Assembly: GCA_905221605.1 (NCBI GenBank)
Contig: CAJNDS010002142.1
Location: forward strand, 113,501-177,500
Origin: Symbiodinium natans
Taxonomy: Eukaryota; Sar; Dinophyceae; Suessiales; Symbiodiniaceae
Reading direction: 5' to 3'
Length of the DNA stretch: 64,000 nucleotides
Numbering within the stretch: the first letter of the stretch is position 1; every line of letters begins with the position of its first letter. Below are positions 42,601 through 51,600 of this stretch, one piece after another. Under the pieces are notes generated by a model, which made no database searches, had not been told where the DNA came from, and was given only the letters and a program-made list of their open reading frames with translations. Position numbers and translations under genes: made by a program.

Positions 42601-45600
42601 TACACTGGCTTTGACTTTTGCTTCCATGTACTTCCCAAACGCGAGAGGACCATTTGAAGTGTTGAATCTCCCGTCAGCTTCCCGGCAGCCTCATGTCAGC
42701 CTCCTGTCCTTGCAGACACTACGTTCGCGCTCCACCAACCCCCACTCCCATCCGAAACGAGCCCCAGCTTTAAGATTGTGGCGTGGCTTGTGCTGCAATG
42801 GCCCCCGAAACCTGCGCTTCTTTCTCCGGAGTCGAACTCTCGCAGGTGGCGTCGGCAGTGACACCCGCGCCGATGGCGCCATCGGTGGAAGAAGCTGAGA
42901 GCTACGCTGGCGAGGACTTCGAGGCACGCTTAACAATTGGCATATTGGTGTTACGTAGAGTATAGCCCAAGTAGCCATTTATGCGGGAAAACTTGCTTAT
43001 GACTTTGGTGTGTATGTGTGTGTGTGTGTGTGGGCGCGCGCGCTCGCGTGCGTACCTTCGCTGAAATTACAGGTTGCTCAATGCAGGTTCGAGGTGTTGT
43101 GGTATCGGTTCATGAGGGCATTTAGGTGTTGGGTTGCATGGATTCTGTCCACGCGCATTGCAACTGGCCAGCTGGCAGAGTGGGCTGGCCGAAAGTCCTG
43201 TCGCCGCCCCTTTTAAAAGTCGTTGCCGCAAGGATTTGGGCTGGGTGTCTTGGGCCCAGGATTCCCGAGCTGAAGTGAGTTGCTTTAGCGCCTTGTTGTT
43301 CAGGGATACCACTGCGTACTAAGAGGCCTTTGCAGCTTGTTCTCAGAAGTTCAGTTCTGTGGCCACCTAAACCCAAAACCCTCAACCGTAATGAACGGCA
43401 GCTTTGATAAGACGCTGCTATTTAGGCCAGTCGCTGATGCCTTCTGGGTTTGGGTGGGATTTTCGGGGCCTTCGGCTCGGACTAGGTTATGATGGTCACT
43501 AAGGCTGTTAGGAGCATCACGTGGAGGTTCATGGGTAGTTATAAGTCGGGTTGGAATTCTGGCACCTATACCTAAAAAAACCATGTAGGGTACCTATAAC
43601 CCTACTTATACCTACCCACGAACCTCCAAGGTATGTAAAGAAACTGCCAGCAACAGCCACAAAAGTGCCATCATCTTACATACTCAGGGGGTTTAGGTAC
43701 CCACGAACCTCCAAGCAGGGTTCCCAACCCACAGACTCCAACACCCCTTATTTACGGAATATTCCTTAGGTGTAATGGGGTTCCTTACATAGGGAACAGT
43801 CCTTAATTTTAACCCTACGCGACCCGCCTCGGCCTGGCCCAGCGCAGCCCCTGGGCACCTTGAAGCTCTGCAGCTGCACAGGGTCATATAGATGTCTGGG
43901 GCTGACAAATTCAATTTGCGCAAAACATTCGAGCGGGTTGGGGGGGTGGGGGGAGCAGTTGGAGGGCGTTTACAAGAGGGGTGCGGAGCCTGTGGCCGAG
44001 CCCAAAGTGTCCCCTGGTCCTGATGCACGGTCGCTCCCGCACACCAGTTGGCTAGGGGTGGGGGGGGTGTACCCATTTCAGCCAATGAGGGGCGCGCAAG
44101 TGGTCATGGTGTGGTGGGGAGGGGATTAGAGGTGGGGCACCTGTTTCACGCTCCCCCTACTCCTATCCCAAAACCCTAAACCCTAAACCCTAAGCCCGGA
44201 GTCTCTGGGAAGCTCTGGACCGGCTCACGATCTGCTCGGCTGGCCAGGAAGACTTGGCAGCCCAGTGGTACCCTTTACCCCTTTTTTGGTTCACCCTAAA
44301 CCCTAAACCCTAAACCCTAAACCCTAAACCCTAAGGTTCCCTTATAAAGTAACCAACCCCCAAAAAAGGGGTGCCCTGAATATAATATGGTTACTACCCT
44401 TTTTTTGGTTCAAGGTTCCCTCATCAAGTAACCAACCCAAAAAAGGGTTCCCTTATAAAGTAACCAACCCAAAAAAAGGGTTCCCTTATAAAGTAACCAA
44501 CCCAAAAAAGGGGTTCCCTTATAAAGTAACCAACCCCAAAAAAGAGGGGTGCCCTTATTATAATATGGTTGCTGGGCTACCAGGAAGAGCTCGCTGCCGA
44601 CCCTCCCAGAGGCCAGTCAGGCCCGGGCATGAGGGACTCTGCCGGTTTAGGGTTTAGGGTTTAGGGGTTTAGGGGTTTAGGGGTTTAGGGTTTAGGGTTT
44701 AGGGTTTAGGGTTAGTGTTTAGGGGTTTAGGGGTTTAGGGGTTTAGGGGTTTAGGGGTTTAGGGGTTTAGGGTTTAGGGATTCAGGGTCTACTGTAGGGT
44801 CTATACGGCCCAGGGTTTAGGATTTAGGGGTTTAGGGCGTTTAGGGTTTAGGGCTTTTGGGGTTTGGGGTAGGTCTTCTTCAAGCCCCTCCCCCTCCATT
44901 TTTTCAAACCCTCAGACATTTGGGGTGGCTCGTCAGCCCAACCGGGCATCATGAGGATCAGATGCAAAAGGCTTTAGGGGCCAGATGATCGAAACCGCGC
45001 ATCATGAATGAGCATCAGCTGCCACAAGCCTTTTGGGGCTAGGCAGGTCAAACCGGGCAGCATGAGCATCAGCTGCAACCGGGCATCATGAGCATCAGCT
45101 GCCACAGGCCTGCGGGGCTGGGCAGCCCACAGCTGCCATGTCATCGTTCTCCCAAGAAGGGTCACTTACTAATTATTGGTTTTGTTTGCGGTTTTTTTGG
45201 CCGGGGGAGTGTGGGAGGGTACTGAATCCATTGTCTATTGGCTTCACCCTAAACCCTAAACCCTAACCCTAAACCCTAAACCTTAACCCCTAGCCCTAAA
45301 TCCTAAACCCTACACCCTAACCCTGAACCCTAAACCTTAAACCCTAAACCCTAAACCCAAAACTTGTAAACTGCAGCCAGGCCAGCAGGGCTCGGATGCG
45401 GTCGCTGGGGCCTCCTCGCCTGCGGAGGCTGAGCGAACACGGGAGGGGATGCAGGTTCCCTGCTCCCGTTGAGGGGTTTTCGGGTTTAGGGTTTAGGGTT
45501 TAGGGTTTAGGGTTTAGGGGTATTTTCTATCACCTCCATCTTCACTGACTCTGATGTCTTGGAAACCGTCATCACGCCACCACTCAAGACGAACATGCCG

Positions 45601-48600
45601 CTGAAAAGCTGCTCCTGCAAACTGGCTTCTCACACGTTGGGTGGTCGGGGAGGGGTCCCTTCACCGTGCGTGTGTGCATCCCAAACCAAAGAGAACCACC
45701 CGAACAGCTGAATCTCCGTCATTTCTAGTCAGCCTCCAGTCCACTACTTATACTTAGCCAAAAGCTAAACTTTAAACCTTTTGGGTTTCCTGAATAAGTT
45801 TTGTTTCGCTTGGTTATTGGAAAAAGAAAGACTATTTTCGCCCTCCCAACAACGCGCCCAACCCTCCAAGAAGCTGCGGCACACATACACTTATCCTGAC
45901 TGACCCGAAAGTTTACGGTTTCAGGGTGTTTCTTTATAAGGCTTACACTGCAAGCGCCCCCGAACCCTGCGCTTCTCCGGAGTCGAACTCTCGCAGGCGG
46001 TCGCGGAACCGACACCAGCGCCGATGGCGCCATCGGTGGAGGCAGCTGAGAGCTACGCTGACGAGGACTTCGAGGCCAGACCTTCTCGATGTCTTCAGGC
46101 TTTGGGTTTTGGACCTTCGGGCTTTAGGGGGCCAGGCAATGACTGAAGGGTCAATGACGACAGGTGAAAACAGTTGTTATTCGGAGTTCTTTATACTTTT
46201 TTATTTGCACGATTACTATCATCATTGTTAGTATTGCTAGTACTGTGACTATTACTGTTACTGTTACTGTTACTATTACTACTACCATTACTTTGACTAT
46301 GACCTTTACCTGTTTTTTTTTATTACTATGGTTTTTACTGGTGTTTTATTGTGTTTGTTCCATTGCTCTTGCTATGATTATTACTACTATTATTGCAAAA
46401 TGTGTCTGCTGTGCGGGATGTCGGGTTCCAGGGCCGGACTCTCTCTTTGAGACGCCAGGAGCGGCTTTCGGAAGAGCTCACTGCCGACCCCCCGAAAGGC
46501 CAGTCAGGCCCGGGGGGTTAGGGTTTAGGGTTTAGGGTTTAGGGTTTAGGGTTTAGGGTTTAGGGTTATGAGGGTCTCTGCAGGTTAAGGGGCTTAGGGG
46601 AAAAGAGGTTTAGGGTTTGGGATTTAGGGGTGTAGAGTTTAGGGGTGAAGTACTTGGAGGTTGGAGGTTTGCGATAAGCAGGGTTTAGGGTTCAGGGTTT
46701 ATAAGGTTTAGGGTTGAAAGGGTTATAACTCTGGTACCTAGACTTATAACCCCATTTAGGCAACGTCCTCCCCGACTTTTGACTACCCATGAACCTCCAA
46801 GTACGAGTCCCTTCTTGTTGAGCCTCTCCCCTTTCCAGACTGTTCAAATCCTCCGAGCAGCCCCCACAATCTGCAATCTTATCCTTTTATCAGTTGTTTT
46901 GTTTATCCGAAACGCTCTGCACAGAACCCGAAGCCATGGCCCCTGGGGACTTTTGAACCCTGAACCCCTATAGCTGCGGAGAAGCATGCTAAGAAGCCTC
47001 ACCAGGGCTCAGGGGTTCTGGGATTTAGGGTGAAGGGTTTGGGGTTTAGGGTTACCCTAAACCCTATACCCTAAACCCTAAACCCCCCAGACAGCCGGAA
47101 GACCCTGCGGCGAGGCCAACAGGGGTCCGACGCCGTCGGCGGGGCCTCCCTGCCAGCGGAGGCCGAGCGAATGCAGGGGGTAGGCTTATTGGTATATGCG
47201 TGTATATGATGTGGCGTGCCTATATATATATATACACATAATGAATACATATATATATATATACATACAAGGTCACATGATGTTTTCATGTTTTGTTTTT
47301 TCATGGCTATGTATCTGCGCATATAGATATACATGTATGTATGTATGTCTGTCTGTATGTCTGTATATATATATATGTATGTATATATGTATATACGTAT
47401 ATATACATAATATATATGTATATATGTGTTTCCATCCTATTTATGTATATATGTACACACATGTACGCTGAATCTTTGGGAGGGTACTACATCTTTATGT
47501 ATAAAATCCCTATATATGACAGTATGTAGTCTGTCTTATTTCTCGCTTACATAGTCAATATGTTGTGTATTGTCAGTTGTACATGAATGGTGGTTCATGT
47601 TATGTAATGTACTTCCTTTATTGAAAATGTCTGGCATACGCTGTGTCATATATATATATATACATATGTATATATATATATATATATAAATTGTTGATTA
47701 ATTCATATCAAGTATCATGCTTATACCTTATATGTTTTAGGGATATAGGCTTTAGGGGTTGCGGGTTCATGTTCCCTAAATAAAGCCTTGGATCCAATCA
47801 GTTTTTAGGGTTTAGGGTTGAGGGTTCAGGGTAGACCCCCCCCAAACTCTTAGCCGATAAATCCTACACTCCACAATCTTGGCCCCTTCAAATCCGAAGC
47901 TCTCAACGCCCTCAGCCACAAGACTCAGCCGTTGCTTGGGGTGCCTGTGTGAGTGCGGAAAGGGGTGCGGCTCGAGAGTCGTTCAGGAGCCTTTGCTTAT
48001 CGCTAGGTTTGCGAGTTCCCTCCCCCCCAAAGTTGTCCACAAAGATTCACTTCAGAAGGCTTCGTGTGTGGTGTTCTCCGCCTTCGTCAGTTCGTCAGGA
48101 GCAGATCTCCGAGGAGCTGGAGGATGTTGCTGAACCGAGCCGCCTGGCAGCATGCTCACGTGCCCGCCCTGGGCCGCTTGAAAGAGGGAGATTCGGAAAT
48201 AAGTTGACCACGAAACGTGCTTGGAAAACCCCATGTGGCGAGTTCTCTAAATTAGGGTCCCTTGCTTGGGTGCCCGAAGTAAGAGGGGCCGCCTTCGACC
48301 ATGTAAGCTTTGCAGGTTGAGGAGTTTGGGCTTCATGCTTGGCTTGGTGCGCAGGTGCTGTGTTGTGAAGCTAAGCAATTCAACTCGTGGCGTTTGAAGA
48401 AAACCTCATAGATGGCGCCACTCGATGACAGAGGCGCATTGGAAAGAAGATGCCCTGTAAACCGAATGGTACCAAAACCCCCAAAATGCGTCAACATAGT
48501 TGCCCTTTTCTATGGGTTTTCCGGGCATTTTTTAACGTACTTGTGGGGGATTCCGGGTATAACTTAACAACCGTATCTAAACCCTAAACCCGAAAACCCT

Positions 48601-51600
48601 AAACCCTATACCCTAACATAGTTTTGGGCTCAGTTTGGTCCTCAGTTTGGTCTCTTAGAGGTTGCCCAGATGTGCCAAAGTTGAAGGATTCGAAACCAAG
48701 TACGGTTTAGGGTTTACCCAAAGGCTCCAATGTAGTTCCTTTTTGGGTTAGTTCTAGTATGCTATACCCCAAAAAGGTACTACATAGGAGCCTTTGGGTA
48801 GGGTGCGAACTTGGCTACCCTAAGCCCGAAGCTCTAAACCCGAAACTCTAAACCCTAAACCCTAAACCCTAAACCCTAAACCCTAAACCCTAAACCCTAA
48901 ACCCTAAACCCTAAACCCTAAACCAACCCAACATCCGAAGCAAGAAGTCGGTCGTCCGAGGAACCCTGGGGCTGGATGGCTCGGCCCCGCGCCCGGTGAT
49001 ATTGTCCTTGCACCGCAGCGAGTAGTGATCCCAAGGAACCCAATGTCCATGTGTGGATTAGGGTTTAGGGTTTAGGGTTTAGGGTTTAGGATTTAGGGTT
49101 TAGGGTTTAGGGTTTAGGGTTTAGGATTATTCTTGCATGGGGAATGGGGCTCTACAAGCCAAGGACGCGACTCCAGCGCAAGCTGCGGAGGAGGGTAGCG
49201 AAGCGGAAAGCAACTACGATGACGACACGGAAGCCTTCGAGCAGGTAGGGTTTAGGGTTTAGGGTTAAAGGGTTTAGGGTTTAGGGTTTAGGGTTTAGGG
49301 TTGCAGGGTGCAAGCGTGCGTGCATGTAGCTGATTCTGAGCGTATTTTTTTCTTGGTAGGCTTGTTCTTCCGCATGTGCGCTGACAGGGAAAGAGGGTAG
49401 TTATAAGTAGGGTTATACGTATGGTGCCTATACTTACAACCCTAGTTAGGGCACTTTCCTAAACCCGAAACCCTTATAAGTACCCAAGTGAACCTCCAAG
49501 TGGTCGTGTGTTGCTTGAAGGGGCTATCTGTGACGAGCTTCTGCGATGTACAGTGCTATAAGTGGCTGCTTCGTGACTCCCTTTGACCACTTTCGCCCTC
49601 CACAACCCATACCTCGAAAATGGGTTGAGGGTTCAGGGTTTTAGTGTTCAGGGTTTTGGGGCGGGATGTGGGGGCGGGTCGGAATGTGTGCGACCAGGCC
49701 TGGCATCGGGTCTGGTTATCAGACTGTCACATTGGATGCGTTGGCTTGCCCAAGCTTGCGACTTGACCCTAAACCCTAAACGGGCTTGTGGGTGGTTTGG
49801 GTTCAGAGACTTCTGGATTCTTGTGGAGAAGCTTCTCAGAAGCTCAGCTGTCACAACTCAACGCTTGTCGGGCAGACTAGTGCGGGCATGTGTGTATCAG
49901 TGTTTGCACGTGCGCGTAAGCACGTGCATGCAAGCACGCGTGCAAATGGCCTCCATCCTCCGCAGAATAGAGTTCGCACTTTCGACAACCCCCAAAACCC
50001 CCTGAAACCTCGGAACTCAGACTGCTAGCCCCGAACCCTACGCGTCTTTCGTCGAAATCGAACTCTCGCAACTCTCGCAGGCGCCGGAACCGACACCGGC
50101 GCCGAAGGCGCCAGCCCCTGTGGGAGCAGCCGAGAGCTACGATGACGAGGACTTCGAGGCCAAGCGCTGGGTTCTGCTTTTAGGTTTTGCCGTTATTACA
50201 CCGAGTAATTGACCCGTATACCCTGCCAGAAGGGACTTGCTCTGCTTACAAAGCAGGGATGTTTTTTGATCAAGCTGAAGGGTCGCTCAGCCCGCTCTAG
50301 TGGTCGAATTTCAAGGAATCACTATCTCATGACATGCCCTTCTGGTTCGTATATTTAGTTACACCATAGTAACCCCCATGAAGGCCCCTATATAAGAGTT
50401 GCAATGGTCCCTACAATATCATTATACTAGAACAACCCCTCAAGACCCCTATTCTAATTGTTAAGTCCCCCTATATTAGGTGGGTTTCAAGGCAGGAAGA
50501 CATTTGGTGCGTAGTGGCTGGTTTATCCACGTGATTGCAATTGATGAGCCGACGCAGGGGTCCCTGATTCGAAATTCTTTGGCACCCTTCTTAAGGAAGC
50601 ATAGCCGCGAGGAGTTTAGGATTAGGATTTGTTTTGGGGTGTTTTAGACTTAGGATTCTGGAGCCAAACTTTGCCAGAGTGGGGTAACATCTTTTATTCT
50701 TTAAAGGGTACTTCAACTCAATATTAGGAAAAACAAAAAAGTGTACTTCAACTCAGTATAAGGAAATACAAAAAAGTAGTGCTATCCCAACCACGAACAA
50801 GAAGTCAGGGCCCTGGAATGCCTGTTGCTCCTTAGTTTAGGGTTTAGGGTTTAGGGTTTAGGGTTTAGGGTTTAGGGTTTAGGGTTTAGGGTTTAGGGCA
50901 TGGGGCCCATGCTTCGGAGGCTTCTGCGGCCTGTTGCAGCAGCAACTTGTACAAGAGCCAGCTTTTGAAGTATGGGCCCTTAGGGTTTAGGGTTTAGGGT
51001 TTAGGGTTTAGGGTTTAGGGTTTAGGGGTTTAGGGCATGTAAGGGTTAGGGGCCCATATTTAGGGATCATGTAACAACCCTAAGATGTCTTGGGGCAAAG
51101 CGGCCGAAGTTCCAGGAAACTAGGGTTTTAAGGGTTTTAAGGGTTTCGGTTTCTCGAGTCATGGGAGGGTTATGGGGACAGGGGTTTAGGGTTTAGGGTC
51201 ATAGGGTTTAGGGTTTAGGGTTTAGGACGATCTCAAGAATTCGAGCCACTGGCCAGGAGCAGCTTTCGGGAGAACTCCCTGCCGACCCTCCGAAAGGCCA
51301 GTCTGGCTTGGACATGGAGAACCATGCAGTCCTCGACTAAGAACAACAGTAAAAGTAACAATAATACATAAGAAATGAAGATGAATACATACATATATAT
51401 ATAGAGAGAGAGAGAGAGAGAAAAAAATGTTGATGTGCATACATGCGCATAGAAGCATTTTTTATGTATATACATCTACATGTACATTTTGCATACCCTG
51501 AAACATCCCCCTGATGCGGGCTCTCCGAACTGTGAACCCGAAGCTCCACCCACACCCGAGGATAAGCATGCCCAGATGCCTACATTTCATGGATTGCGGG

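Noticed and set aside
28713-50212. Each C exon as the stop-containing last exon of separate tandem genes
   Set aside because: Kept only as an alternative: many C copies are followed by TAG, but A and B then lack any start codon, and the 0-0, 0-1, 1-0 phase cycle would be unexplained.
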